Source: Catenulispora rubra
Lineage (GTDB): Bacteria > Actinomycetota > Actinomycetes > Streptomycetales > Catenulisporaceae
Reading direction: 5' to 3'
Assembly: GCF_015356825.1 (NCBI RefSeq)
Contig: NZ_JAACYW010000002.1
Location: 62,001-126,000 of the forward strand
Length of the DNA: 64,000 nt
Shown in pieces: positions 9,016-18,264 of this stretch (position 1 is the first letter of the stretch; each line of letters begins with the position of its first letter). Both the position numbers and the translations under genes were made by a program. A model generated the notes under the pieces. That model did not search any database and was not told the origin of the DNA. It saw only the letters and a list, made by a program, of their open reading frames with translations.

Positions 9016-9566
9016 GAGACGTTGATCCCGCTGCTCCAGTACTGCTCGCAGGCGGCCAAGCTGTGCTGGATCCGTGCGGACTTGCCCTCGCGCTCCAGGG
9101 GCGTGCCGATGATCGGGAACGTACCGTCGGCCTTGGGATCGGGCCATTGGGGAATGCCGTTGGCCCGCATGCAGCCGGCGAACTGCTTGAGCGCGGCGAG
9201 ATCGGCGGCCGACACCGAGTGGCTGTTCGGGCCTCCCGCGGGCAGGCGGTTGAGGATCGGGCCGCAAGCGGGCAGCGCCTGCGGGGAGTTGATCTCGGTC
9301 TTGGCGTTCGGATCGGAGGCGAAGTCGCCGCGCCCGTTCTGGTCGACGACCGGGTCGGGGAAGGCCGGAAAGCCATGGCTTCTCATGCAGGCGACGAAGT
9401 CGCGGTAGACGGCCTGGGCCTGGGCCTGTACCGATGTGGACGACGTCGAGGCCGGGGCCGCCGTCGCTGAACGGTGTGACTGGCCGCTGCACGCGGTCAG
9501 GGCGAGCGACGCGGTGATCAGAGTCAGCCAGGGGGATCGCTGGGACATGGTGCCGCGAGATGGCAT
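9012..9566 (-). CDS. Secreted lipoprotein of the efflux operon
   Basis: This 184-residue protein has a signal peptide ending in the lipobox LTAC (lipidated Cys about 24). The mature domain contains paired motifs FVACMRSHGFPAFPDP and FAGCMRANGIPQWPDP, a duplicated Cys-Met-Arg-x-x-G pattern seen in actinobacterial lipoproteins encoded beside MacB-type pumps. The start at 9566 is chosen for the GGGAG upstream; ATG 9548 is an alternative. It is the first gene of the operon and overlaps the adaptor by ATGA. It may present or sense the substrate outside the membrane; this is inference from context. Confidence 0.85.
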   Translation of the reverse strand: MPSRGTMSQRSPWLTLITASLALTACSGQSHRSATAAPASTSSTSVQAQAQAVYRDFVACMRSHGFPAFPDPVVDQNGRGDFASDPNAKTEINSPQALPACGPILNRLPAGGPNSHSVSAADLAALKQFAGCMRANGIPQWPDPKADGTFPIIGTPLEREGKSARIQHSLAACEQYWSSGINVS

Positions 9567-9754
9567 GGAAACTCCCGAGAAGAGTCGTGTGGTGAGTTCG
9601 CTGTCCACCGTGCATCCGGCCACGATTCCGGCGCGTCGGACGTGGGAACCCATCTGTGCCGGCGCGTTACTACCCAGGTATCGGTCTGCGCTCGCGGACC
9701 GAGACCCTGGTCGTGTTCCCAGCCGGCCGCTCGGTGCCTACCGTGGGGGACACC
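9567..9754. promoter_or_regulatory. Divergent promoter region between efflux operon and two-component genes
   Basis: These 188 bp separate the lipoprotein start (leftward) from the kinase start (rightward). Both transcripts must start here, and a kinase/regulator pair divergent from a MacB pump commonly controls it. GGGGGA lies just before ATG 9755. I could not identify a convincing -10/-35 pair or a palindromic operator by eye. Confidence 0.45.
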
Positions 9755-11143
9755 ATGGCCGATCTGAACCCGATCCGTTCGAAGCCTGTACGCCGCATGT
9801 GGCCGCGTGCGCGCGCGGCCCTCGGGGGTGCGTCGCGTCGCGTCACGGCTTTGGCCGGCGCCCTGCGGTCTTCGATGCTCGCGTGCGTCATAGCCGACCT
9901 CGCTGTCGCGGCTTTCCTGGTCGCGGTTGCGGTGTTCGTCACCGGCCCCGTCCTGCGTTTCTGGAACGTCCCGACCGATCCCATGAGCAAACCCGCCGGG
10001 CTGTTCGGCTCCATCAGCGGGTGGCGCGGCGCGGTCACCTTGTGGTGGGCGGCGTCGTTCCTCCAGGTCGTGGGGTTCGCGCTCCGCCGCCGGATCCTGC
10101 TCGCCGGTACACTGCTGGTCGTCCTCGGCGCGGCCGTCCACCTCGGAGACGCGCGGTTGTACATCACCCCGGTCGATCTCCTGGCACCCTTCTGCCTCTA
10201 CACCGCGGCGTCCCGTGTGCGCTCACGGCGAGCATCGATCACCATTCTGATCGTGACCACCGTCGGCTGCTGGGCCGTGTCGATCGGCGGAAGCCTGCTC
10301 CTGGGGGGCCACATCGACGAGGGCGTGGTCTACCACTCGATGGATCCCAGCCTCGCTGTGGCCGCCGCCTGGTTCGCCGGCGACGCCTCGCGCGGCCGCC
10401 GCATCCATGTCGCCCTGCTGGAGGAGCGCGCGGCGGATCTGGAACGCGAGCGCGACCAGCACGCCGCGCTGGCCGCCGCCGCCGAGCGGGCTCATCTGAC
10501 GCGCGAGATGCACGACGTGGTGGCGCACGGGATCGCGGTGATGGTGATCCAGGCTCAAGCCGCGAAAGCCGTGATGGACGACGACCGTCCGCAGGCGGCA
10601 CGGGCCCTGGACGAGACCGTCGCGGTGGGTCGCACCTCCCTGGCCGAGATGCGGCGCCTGCTGGACATCGCCCGCCGCGACCGGAGCGGCAGACCCGCGA
10701 GCCGGTCGCCTCAGCCCGGTGCCGAGGCGTTGCCCGCTCTCATCGACCAGCTGCGCCGCGCGGGCGTCGACGTCTCCTTCCAGGTGGTCGGCCGGCCGGT
10801 ACCGCTGGAACTGGCCGTCGATCTCACCGTGTACCGGATCGTGCAGGAAGCGTTGACCAACACCGTGCGACACGCGGGTCCGGGGGCCAGCGCCGCCGTG
10901 TCGCTGCACTACGACGGTGAGACGGACACGCTCGTGGTCGAGAGCCGGGACGTGCGCGTCGAACCACCGGCCCTGGTCCCGGCTCCTGCGCCGTCACCGC
11001 CGTCATCGCGGTCGACGGCCGGGGGCAACGGGCTGCCCGGCATCGCCGAGCGGGTCCGCGCGGTCGGTGGCCGTCTGGACACCGGTCCGACGCAGCAGGG
11101 CTTCCTGGTCCGCGCTGTCCTTCCCCGAGACGGAGCGGCATGA
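9755..11143 (+). CDS. Sensor histidine kinase, NarL-partner (HisKA_3) type
   Basis: This 462-residue kinase has four to five N-terminal TM spans (about 45-190), a coiled segment (EERAADLERERDQHAAL), an H-box (HLTREMHDVVAHGIAVMVIQAQ) with the phosphorylated His in REMHD, and a HATPase domain (N-box VQEALTNTVRHA; G-box GGNGLPGIAERV). ATG 9755 is chosen because GGGGGA precedes it, although the frame is open further upstream. Ala/Pro-rich residues interrupt the ATP-binding domain around VEPPALVPAPAPSPPS. The gene overlaps the regulator by ATGA. It is likely the envelope-stress or peptide sensor for the divergent pump. Confidence 0.9.
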   Translation: MADLNPIRSKPVRRMWPRARAALGGASRRVTALAGALRSSMLACVIADLAVAAFLVAVAVFVTGPVLRFWNVPTDPMSKPAGLFGSISGWRGAVTLWWAASFLQVVGFALRRRILLAGTLLVVLGAAVHLGDARLYITPVDLLAPFCLYTAASRVRSRRASITILIVTTVGCWAVSIGGSLLLGGHIDEGVVYHSMDPSLAVAAAWFAGDASRGRRIHVALLEERAADLERERDQHAALAAAAERAHLTREMHDVVAHGIAVMVIQAQAAKAVMDDDRPQAARALDETVAVGRTSLAEMRRLLDIARRDRSGRPASRSPQPGAEALPALIDQLRRAGVDVSFQVVGRPVPLELAVDLTVYRIVQEALTNTVRHAGPGASAAVSLHYDGETDTLVVESRDVRVEPPALVPAPAPSPPSSRSTAGGNGLPGIAERVRAVGGRLDTGPTQQGFLVRAVLPRDGAA

Positions 11144-11808
11144 TCAATATCCTGATCGCCGACGACCAGGCCCTGGTCCGCACAGGCTTCCGGCTGATCC
11201 TCAGCCGGCAACCGGACTTCGCCGTGGTCGGCGAGGCCGCGGACGGGACCGTGGCTATCGCGATGGCCCGTGCCCTGCGCCCTGACATCGTCCTGATGGA
11301 CGTCCGCATGCCCGGCACGGACGGCATCGAGGCGACCCGCGCCATCCGGACAGCGGCCGAGGCGACCCCGCGCGTCTTGATCCTGACCACCTTCGACCTT
11401 GACGAGTACGTCTTCGACGGCCTGCGGGCCGGAGCCTCGGGCTTCCTCTTGAAAGACGCCCTCGCAGACGACCTGGCCGCCGCGATCCGTGTGGTGCACG
11501 GCGGCGAAGCCGTGGCCGCCCCGACCGTGACCCGCCGGCTGATCGAGAACTTCATCACCGTCTCACCGCACCTCGACAGCGAACCGGACGACGCCCCTCT
11601 CAGTGTTCTGACCCTGCGCGAGCGCGAAGTCCTCACCCTGGTGGCCCGAGGCAGATCGAACAGGGAGATCGCCGCCGAGCTCCACCTCGCGGAGACGACG
11701 GTGAAAGCCCATATCGGCCGGATCCTCGCCAAGCTCGACGTGCGCGATCGAGTCCAGGCGGTGATCCTCGGATTCCGGACCGGGCTGGTCAAACCCGGGG
11801 ATCCGTAG
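11140..11808 (+). CDS. NarL/FixJ-type response regulator
   Basis: This 222-residue protein has a receiver domain (IADDQALVRTGF acidic pair; IVLMDVRMPG with the phosphoacceptor Asp; LTTFDLDEYVFDGLRAGASGFLLKD) and a LuxR-type HTH (LTLREREVLTLVARGRSNREIAAELHLAETTVKAHIGRI). It is a textbook regulator coupled by ATGA to the upstream kinase. It is predicted to activate or repress the divergent MacB operon through the 9567-9754 region. Strong family assignment; the target is inference. Confidence 0.93.
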   Translation: MINILIADDQALVRTGFRLILSRQPDFAVVGEAADGTVAIAMARALRPDIVLMDVRMPGTDGIEATRAIRTAAEATPRVLILTTFDLDEYVFDGLRAGASGFLLKDALADDLAAAIRVVHGGEAVAAPTVTRRLIENFITVSPHLDSEPDDAPLSVLTLREREVLTLVARGRSNREIAAELHLAETTVKAHIGRILAKLDVRDRVQAVILGFRTGLVKPGDP

Positions 11809-12039
11809 TGAGTCCGGGCTGCTGCGCCACGGCTGCGAAGGTGAGGATCACCTGCCTGTCTGAAGACCGCTGTGCTCGAACGACCGGGTCGCTTGCGGTC
11901 GGCTTGCGGACTGTTCGAGGTGTGTGGGGGAGTGTGTCTCAGGATAATGATGCTTGGCCAAACGGCGGTGAATGCAGAGAGCATGCCGATGTTCAGCCGT
12001 GCTTTCCGTAGCTCTCTTACTGGGCAAAGGGCGCGTGCC

Positions 12040-12630
12040 TTAGGCGGCGGAAAGATTACGCAACAGGACGGCAAACAATTGACCGTCGGACACCGGATGC
12101 TCGACCGTGACGATCGACGCCGGGCCGATCGCACGATTCTGATCCGGCGCGAGCACGAGCAGGTCGGCGGGGCGGCGCAAGCCGTATTCGAAGTTCGGCG
12201 TCCGGGCCCGGCGAACCGGATCCGGCACTCGAATGCATGCGTGGTGTCTGTCCGTAGCGGAGTTCCGAACAGCAGTTCGACGGCGGCCAGTGATCGTGAG
12301 GGGTCGGTCCGTGTCTGGCCCATGCGGCACGCCAGGCGATCGACCGGATGGGGATCGTGGACCTCGTCGCGGCGGGTGTCGAAGACGCACACGAACCGGT
12401 CGACGCCGTCGCTGCGTGCGGCGACGACCGTCCGCATCTCGGCGGAGTCCTCCTGGCGGCTGGCGCTGACATGGACCACGATGTGCGACGACAGAATCCG
12501 AAGCCGGTTGTCGGCCTCTGGGTCCACCCCCTCGAACGCCTCGATCCGATCCGGGGCGACACCCGGAGCCGTGAACAGGCCGATCGCCGCCGGCCCGGGC
12601 CCCGACGCGCTCCCTGGGCCTCGGCGGTCC
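12040..12630 (-). pseudogene. 3' part of an unrecognised gene broken by an IS element and frameshifts
   Basis: Reading left from 12630, one frame gives AAIGLFTAPGVAPDRIEAFEG and then VVHVSASRQEDSAEMRTVV. Near 12230 the coding sense moves to another frame giving LRRPADLLVLAPDQ and a terminus LLRNLSAA. The steady codon bias in successive frames shows a real former gene of at least 200 codons. Its 5' start probably lies past the IS at about 13783, where ATG begins MLDGALVDLLGPPRPRERV if the IS is removed. I do not recognise the family. It is now non-functional: IS insertion plus at least two frameshifts. Confidence 0.55.
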
Positions 12631-12632
12631 TA

Positions 12633-13753
12633 GGTCGCGTTGGGGAATGTGTCAGGTGCTGCGTATCCAGATCATGACGCTGGCCAGTAGCAGTCCGGCT
12701 TCGTAGCTCTGACTGAGCTTGTCGGCACGGGTGGCGATGCCGCGCCACTGCTTGAGTTTGCCAATGCATCGCTCGACCGTGTTCCGGTCTTTATACAGTT
12801 CAGCGTCGTGGCCGACCGGCCTGCCGCCCCTGGCGCCTTTGCGTTTGCGGGCGGCGGACTGGTCGGCCTTCTCCGGGATCACCGCCTTGATGCCGCGACG
12901 GCGCAGGTAGGCCCTGTTTGCCTTCGAGGAGTACGCCTTGTCCGCCAGCACGGCACCCGGGCGGCAACGGGCCGGGCCGCCGCGCGCATCCCGCACGGCG
13001 ATCCTTTCCAGGACCGCGGTGAACTCTGGGCTGTCGCCGCGCTGGCCGGCGGTGACCTTCACCGACAGTGGTCGGCACCGAGCATCGGCGGCCAGGTGAA
13101 CCTTGGTGGTCAGTCCGCCCCGGGAGCGTCCGAGGTCGGCGGCGGCAAGGCGGGCCTTGCGCCGCCGACGCGCCGCACGACGCGCCTCTTTGTCCGGATC
13201 AGCGGCTGGTGCCGCCTGGGCGGCGGGTCCGTCAGCAACCGGATTGCCTCCCGCAACCCGTTCGCCAGCTCCGTCCGGCTCAGGGGCGGTTCGTCCCCGT
13301 CTTCCGCCCCCTTTTTACCGCCGGCCTCGGCCAACGATTCCTCGAACGCCTCCAGCGTGGCCTGCTCGAACACCGCCCCGGCCGCATGCTGATGCGCACG
13401 GTTCGTGGTGGAGTCGACTGAAACGATCCGCAGGTCGACCTGCCCACGCGCCTGGGCGTCAGCCAGCACCGCCTCCAGCAGCCGGTCCCACGTCCCATCA
13501 TCTCGCCACGTGCGGAAACGGTCGTAGATCGTGTTCCAGTTGCCGTATCGCTCCGGCACGTCTCGCCACGGCGTTCCACATCGGAACCGCCACATGATCC
13601 CGTTGAACTGAGCCCGCAGATGCCATGACCTGCGGCCCAGCTCCGGGACCGGAATCAACTCAGCCAGACGCTCCCACTCGGCATCAGTCAGATCGAACCG
13701 GCTACGTATCCCGCTCGGCATATCAAGAGACTACTTCAATCCCCAACGCGACC
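12633..13753 (-). mobile_element. IS5-family (IS427-like group) insertion sequence, apparently complete
   Basis: This 1121-bp element is bounded by inverted repeats GGTCGCGTTGGGGA... at 12633 and its reverse complement ending at 13753; 16 of the first 17 bases match. TA flanks it on both sides, within CTAG, consistent with the CTAG/YTAR-type target of the IS427 group. It carries one transposase in two overlapping frames on the minus strand. It sits inside a decayed gene whose halves can be read on both sides. Good ends and an intact reading scheme suggest a relatively recent arrival. Confidence 0.85.
12652..13721 (-). CDS. IS5/IS427-type transposase, expressed by -1 frameshift
   Basis: OrfA begins at 13721 (MPSGIRSRFDLTDAEWERLAELIP) and is open to 13110. 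OrfB covers the catalytic C-terminus to 12652. At 13317-13311 the minus strand reads TAAAAAG, a slippery run. After a -1 shift the frame stays open right through ARLAAADLGRSRGGLTTKVH to the end, giving one fused protein of about 356 residues. DDE residues are visible: IVSVDST (first Asp), VLADKAYSS (second Asp) and YKDRNTVERCIGKLKQWRG (Glu). The N-terminal DUF4096-like helix-turn-helix matches this group. It is probably active. Confidence 0.85.
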
Positions 13754-13844
13754 TAGAAGGTCGACCAGCGCGCCGTCCAGCATTTTCCAAGCCCCGCACC
13801 ACGCGCATCGTCTGCTCGCCCTCAGGTCTGCGCCGTCCGCGCCA

Positions 13845-14346
13845 TCAGTAACTCAGACTGGCGATACTGACGGCGAAATCCCGCGCGGCCAGCAGCCGCT
13901 GAACGCCCTCCAGCGTCAGCCGACTGGTCGCTATCGTGGTGTCCTTGCCGAAAATCTCAGCAGTGTCAGGCAGAGCGGTGGCCGGGACACGTCGATCACA
14001 CTGTCTGTGAGGCAGATCTTCGGCCTCGGAATGCGTCGCTGTCGGTGATGTTCGGTGTTCGAGCGAGGCCGTCGCGGACGTGGGGCTCGTAGTCGTGCAG
14101 AATCTGCCGCAGCAGTGCGGTTCCAGAGCAGGGGCGGTCCAGCAGCTCGCGTCGGACCGGCCCGGCCCGGCCCACGTTCATGTTCCAAGGGCGCGAAGAC
14201 CGGCCGGCGACGGTCTCCAACCAGGGACGCGCGCGATCAGCGTGACCACGGCCGACAGCAGGTGGGTGGTCGACAGGCCGGGCAGACGCCCTGCGGCGGT
14301 CGCATAGCAGGACGGGCGCGCTGGAACTGACGACCAGTGACGGCAC
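13845..14346 (-). pseudogene. Decayed gene of unknown family
   Basis: Two frames joined by a shift near 14030 read as one plausible protein. The first has RPWNMNVGRAGPVRRELLD and LRQILHDYEPHVRDGLA. The second has PDTAEIFGKDTTIATSRL, then LEGVQRLLAARDFAVSIA, and ends SLSY-stop at 13845. The amino-acid bias is coding-like but no family is recognised. It lies immediately upstream, in reading direction, of the IS-split gene, so the two may once have formed an operon. Confidence 0.4.
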
Positions 14347-14829
14347 CCGCGAGCGAGTGTGGGCCCTGCGCCGCGATCCGTCAGTCCGATCGAGGGCCGG
14401 TCAGAACCGGCGACGGACCTGCCGTGCGGAGTACGTGCTCACGGTGGACAGGGACGGCTCCAATCACTTTGCCGAGATCTGACAGCACTACTGTCTCTGC
14501 CAAGACATAACACACCGGTGGCAATCCCGTCTGTCCCCACTACGACCATTGACGACACGCGGGTGTGAAGCCATAGTTCTGCGAGCCCTTTGCCCGCTCG
14601 GTCCGACTTCCTTCCCATGCGCTGCTTCCGTGGAGGCTCTTGTGCCTCTGGCCATGTCCGTCATTCCTTGGTACCCGCCTCATCGTTTGCGCCTAAGGAC
14701 CTGATTCACCTCGACCTCCCTGTGCCGCGCACCGAAACGGTTCCGACGGAGGACACTGCTTGAACGCTCGTGTAGCAGTTCAGCACTGGTCGCCGACATT
14801 TGCTGACGACCGCCTCGGCTGTGGCGCCG
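14347..14829. other. Intergenic, nothing recognised
   Basis: This stretch separates a decayed gene from the end of the phoU-like gene. It has lower G+C than its surroundings and no open frame with a believable start. A 48-codon frame from 14617 has no ribosome-binding site and no recognisable content. Confidence 0.5.
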
Positions 14830-15480
14830 TCACTCACCTCGTTGATTCGTGCCGGTGACCACGAACTCGAGCCGGCGTGCGACCGACACCACGTGATCGG
14901 CGAAGCGTTCGTAGTACCTGCCGACGAGTGTCAGATCGATCGCCGTCTCCATGGGCCAGTCCCGGCCCGGCTGCAAGATCGCGCTGTACAACTCTCGGTG
15001 CAACTGGTCGACCACGTCGTCCTGCTCTTCGACTCTCCGAGCTCCAGGCACGTCTCGTCCCTCGATCAGTTCCGCGACAGTGTCCGCTAAGTGCACCCCG
15101 ACGACTCCCATCACGTCGATCGTGTCGCGCAGATCATCGGGCACCGCGCACGAGGGATAGCGTCGCCGCGCGACTTTCGCGATATGCACCGCCAGATCAC
15201 CCATCCGCTCCAGGTCCGCGCTCATCCGCAGCGAGGCCACCAAGACACGCAGATCCCCGGCCACCGGTTGCTGGCGTGCCATCAGGTCGAGCGCTCGATC
15301 GTCCAGCCACGCCCGCAGCGTGTCCACTGCCCTGTCGCCAACGATCACGGTTTCGGCAGCCTGCAAATCCGGACCCAGCAGTGCCGTGTTCGCGCCCCGC
15401 AAAGCAGCCCCCGTCAACCTGGCCAGACGCGCCAAATCACGCCCTACTTCATCCAATCCCTGGTGATACACATCGCGCAC
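14830..15480 (-). CDS. phoU: PhoU-family phosphate signalling protein
   Basis: This 216-residue all-helical protein with two PhoU repeats starts MRDVYHQGLDEVGRDLARLARL. The metal-binding signatures are present in both halves: DLRVLVASLRMSADLERMGDLAVHIAKVA in the first (ExxxD type), and YYERFADHVVSVARRL in the second. Length matches the family (about 215-225). PhoU restrains the PstSCAB transporter and the PhoR/PhoP kinase when phosphate is plentiful. No pst or pho gene is adjacent here, so it is a stand-alone copy and may be a paralogue rather than the main regulator. Confidence 0.9.
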   Translation of the reverse strand: MRDVYHQGLDEVGRDLARLARLTGAALRGANTALLGPDLQAAETVIVGDRAVDTLRAWLDDRALDLMARQQPVAGDLRVLVASLRMSADLERMGDLAVHIAKVARRRYPSCAVPDDLRDTIDVMGVVGVHLADTVAELIEGRDVPGARRVEEQDDVVDQLHRELYSAILQPGRDWPMETAIDLTLVGRYYERFADHVVSVARRLEFVVTGTNQRGE

Positions 15481-15771
15481 TGCCTGCTCCTATCCGTCAC
15501 CGATCCCAGTCTCAGCGACACTATCGCCCACCCCTCTGCGATGCCGGATCGCCCATTCGCGTGAAGTGCGGAAAAGCGGATTCTGACGGTGGGGTTGGCG
15601 TATCGAATGGATCGGAACCATGATGAAGACCGGGCTCGCTTCTCTTGGCCGTCCGTGACGGACGAGGTGCCGCCGCGGAACCATTGCGCCATCGTGGCAG
15701 AGCCGACCTGGATCCAGCGCCCGACGAGTCGCTCCGATTCGGCGGTCACGGGCGTGCCAGACCACTGAGGT
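15481..15771. other. Intergenic, nothing recognised
   Basis: No gene with a start, ribosome-binding site or family resemblance was found between the phoU-like gene and the LuxR relic. Open frames on both strands are short and compositionally GC-skew driven. Confidence 0.4.
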
Positions 15772-15990
15772 ATGCCCCGCCGACGAGTTGGGCACGGTCG
15801 TGGCGGTCGGGTCTTGTCGTCGAGCGGTTGACGCGGGTCTTGACGGTGGCAGGGCCGAGCACCAGGAGAGCGGTGATCTCGTCGTTCGACAAGCCCCGCT
15901 CCGCCCAGGCCCGGGACCTCGAGTTCACAGTCGGTCAACGCGGCCGGGCTCGTGCGCTCGGCAGTGGCTGCCGGGTCCGGTGTGTGGCCG
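15772..15990 (-). pseudogene. LuxR-type HTH relic of a response regulator
   Basis: One frame gives ALTDCELEVPGLGGAG and, after a shift, another gives RGLSNDEITALLVLGPATVKTRVNRS followed by DRAQLVGGAYLSGLARP. Together they match the C-terminal HTH of NarL-type regulators (LTxRExEVLxLxARGLSNxEIAxxLxLSxATVKTHVxRxxxKLxxHDRAQLVVLAYExGL). The receiver domain and the cognate kinase are missing. It is a frameshifted fragment without a start. Confidence 0.75.
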
Positions 15991-16080
15991 GGAACCGGGA
16001 GATCTGGGGCCGCAGGTCGGCAACGTGGGTATGCAAGTTCATTTGCTACTATCGCGACTGGCTTGTCTGCGTGCTCATAG

Positions 16081-16614
16081 CTATCCGGTACCGAGATGAC
16101 ACAAGCACCCAGGGGGGTGCCGATACCCACCCCAGTTATTCCGAAGGTGCTGGATTGTCATCAACTGATTGAGGATATCGCTCCAGATTGGAGTGAAGCA
16201 CAGTTCGTAGCCGAACGACCGGCCATTTCGGGAGAATTGGATCTCGAACCCTTCGAGCATATTATCGGACTCGAGAGGCGGTCCTAGCCAGGTGATGTCT
16301 TCGAATGGTACGCGCACTGTTCCGCTGCTCATGCCCTCTCTGGCAACCCGGCGTGTGACCTTCTGTATCGACAGGTAAACCGCACGGTCGCTGTAGAGGA
16401 GGAACCCTTTGCCGAAATGGCCTTCTAGGGTGTCCAAAGCGATGGGGATGTTGCCGTACTGGACTTCGCCAGGTTCGAGACCGGCCAGCGCGCAGACCCA
16501 CGGGAAGGATTCATCGGCAAGGCGCATAGCCTCAGCGCGAGTCAAGGATTGGTCCCGATGTAGCGGTGGGATGAGCGCGGGCGGATCCAGCGGGGGAGTT
16601 CGACTTCGGAACAT
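16081..16614 (-). CDS. Hypothetical protein with a possible PH-like domain
   Basis: This 177-residue protein starts at ATG 16614 behind GGGAGGT. There is no signal peptide or TM span. The central part (EGHFGKGFLLYSDRAVYLSIQK, then VRVPFEDITWLGPP) has strand-turn patterns like bacterial PH/GRAM-type domains, in which a protein's own surface strands bind partners. The gene is poorer in G+C than its neighbours and its codon use is less biased, which suggests recent acquisition. It stands alone between relics. I assign no function. Confidence 0.6.
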   Translation of the reverse strand: MFRSRTPPLDPPALIPPLHRDQSLTRAEAMRLADESFPWVCALAGLEPGEVQYGNIPIALDTLEGHFGKGFLLYSDRAVYLSIQKVTRRVAREGMSSGTVRVPFEDITWLGPPLESDNMLEGFEIQFSRNGRSFGYELCFTPIWSDILNQLMTIQHLRNNWGGYRHPPGCLCHLGTG

Positions 16615-16930
16615 GGCGGCACCTCCCAGGTGAATTCCCTTTTCATGATCCGCCTGGCACGTGCTTCCCGCACCTGAACGTCGTGCGCAGGCTCCGCCTC
16701 GGTTGCCGCAGGTGCGCGACGGGGGCATGGCCGTGGCGCGTGGCTGTCGCCGATGGTGGGTGGACCGTTCGATGGCCTAGACGACACCAAGTCGCTGGCT
16801 GGGGTGCTTCGAGCGTGTCTCATCATCGGCAGTCGCGATCGAATCGTGGTGGCTCCCGTTCCTGGTCTGTCCGGAACATCCCAGAGCGCTGTCTCAGGCA
16901 CTTGATGGGACCTTGCCGGACCAGGCAGCA
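16615..16930. other. Intergenic, nothing recognised
   Basis: These 316 bp upstream of the hypothetical gene contain its ribosome-binding site near 16622 and no recognised feature. The promoter for leftward transcription should be here, but I cannot place it by eye. Confidence 0.4.
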
Positions 16931-16984
16931 CGCCAACTATGGGTCCGCGCCTTCGGCGTCATCGCGGACCAGCCATAGTTGGCG
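16931..16984. repeat. Long imperfect hairpin
   Basis: CGCCAACTATGG (16931-16942) and its exact complement CCATAGTTGGCG (16973-16984) form a 12-bp stem. The stem continues inward as GTCCGCG/CGCGGAC after a 3-nt bulge and closes on a short loop. It lies at the 3' end of the broken NanE region. It could be a terminator, an IS end or an operator; no T-run follows. Confidence 0.65.
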
Positions 16985-17099
16985 CTGCCAATGTGCGAAC
17001 GGCCATCGCATCGTGGACGAACCCGGTGGCCTCCAGCCCGGCGCAGAAGTCGTTCTCGACCGCCGGCCTGACGACCCGGTTTCGTAGGTCTTCCGCGGT

Positions 17100-18130
17100 C
17101 CGTTGGGACACCACCACCTCCCACCCGGTAGCCGCCACCACCCTTCCAACGAGGCGCTTCGCGCCGCTCCTCCAGGATCCTGGCCGCCGTCGCTGCCGGG
17201 CAGTACCCCAGGAAGCGGCCGTCGGCGACGATCACGGTGTGCGGGAGGTCGGCGCGCAGGGCGGTGACCACCGCCAGGTCGGGTTCGGGGCCGGGCGGGC
17301 TGGCGGGGTGTGGCCGGACAAGGTCGTGCCGATCAGGTCGGCCCCGTCTGCCGCCGTCCGGACCCCTTCGGCCAGGGTCGACAGATCGGCCACGACCAGG
17401 CCGCCGCCGACCGAGTGGACGGCATCGATCATCGCGTGGAACGGCTTGCCGTCGGGTCGCGGCCGGTCAGTGGCGTCGCCGCGGCGCCCTATGCCCTCGC
17501 GGCCGGCACTGCGAACGCCTGGTTGGCCGCCGGGGTGATGAAGACGCCTTCGGTGTCGACCTTTTTCAGGCCGGTGACGGGGACGTCGACCGCCACGGCA
17601 TCTGCCTGGACGTCCGCGAGGCCTCCGCAGCGGATCGCGAGGGCGCCGCCGGCCTGCACCGCGCGGGCCATGCGCACTTGCGTGGCGGTGTCGCGCAGCG
17701 GATCTCCATCGCCGGCCTGGCAAGACACGGTGAGCTTGCCCTCGGTGCGCAGTACGTCGGCGAACGGCCCGAGGAAGTCCGGGCCGAACTGGGCCATGCC
17801 GCCACCGACGACCGTGTGGGCGTCGACTGCGGTCAGCAGTCCGGCGATCGCGCGGCCGAGCAGGCGTGCGGCGTCGGTCACGGCAGCGCCCGTGAGGCTG
17901 TCGCCGTCCCGCATGCGGCGCGCCACGTCGCGCAGCCGCACCCGGTCGTCGCCGGTGGCCGCGGCGTACGCGGCTTCGATCGCCAGGCCGGACGCGACGG
18001 CCTCCACATGGTCGGTGCGGCCGCAACTGCACTGGATCAGGCCCGGCACCGGTTGCAGCGGGTGGGCGAACTCGCCAGTGGAGGACACGGCTGGACCCCG
18101 CCGGTGCGACACTGAGTCTGCGGTAGTCAC
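17100..18130 (-). pseudogene. Broken ROK kinase / NanE epimerase fusion
   Basis: Reading left, the first part is the C-terminal half of a ROK sugar kinase: the zinc motif CSCGRTDHVE, then LLGRAIAGLL and HTVVGGGMAQFGPDF. It runs directly into N-acetylmannosamine-6-phosphate 2-epimerase sequence: GKLTVSCQAGDGDPLRDTA, ARAVQAGGALAIRCGG, DVPVTGLKKVDTEGVFITP. Frameshifts follow near 17490 and 17270, where the sense continues as VVADLSTLAEGVRTAADGA, then GADLIGTTLSGHTPP and LPHTVIVADGRF. The kinase N-terminus (ATP loop) is missing. The intact form would have been a bifunctional sialic-acid/amino-sugar enzyme. Confidence 0.75.
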
Positions 18131-18264
18131 ACCGGCGATGGATCGGTCGGCGGTCCCGGGGCGCCTCTCCCTGCTGCAGGCGACCCGAGCGGTCGTGTCG
18201 ACGTCGCGTTCCGGGCGCCGGTAGCGCAGTGTGGAATGTGGCGACCACGAGTGATGGAGGACCG

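Noticed and set aside
10824..12527. 567-codon minus frame covering the response-regulator gene
   Set aside because: Mostly antisense to the kinase/regulator pair; only its first 130 codons (12140-12527) read as genuine former coding sequence and those are recorded as a pseudogene.
14617..14763. 48-codon plus-strand frame
   Set aside because: No ribosome-binding site, no recognisable content and unremarkable composition.
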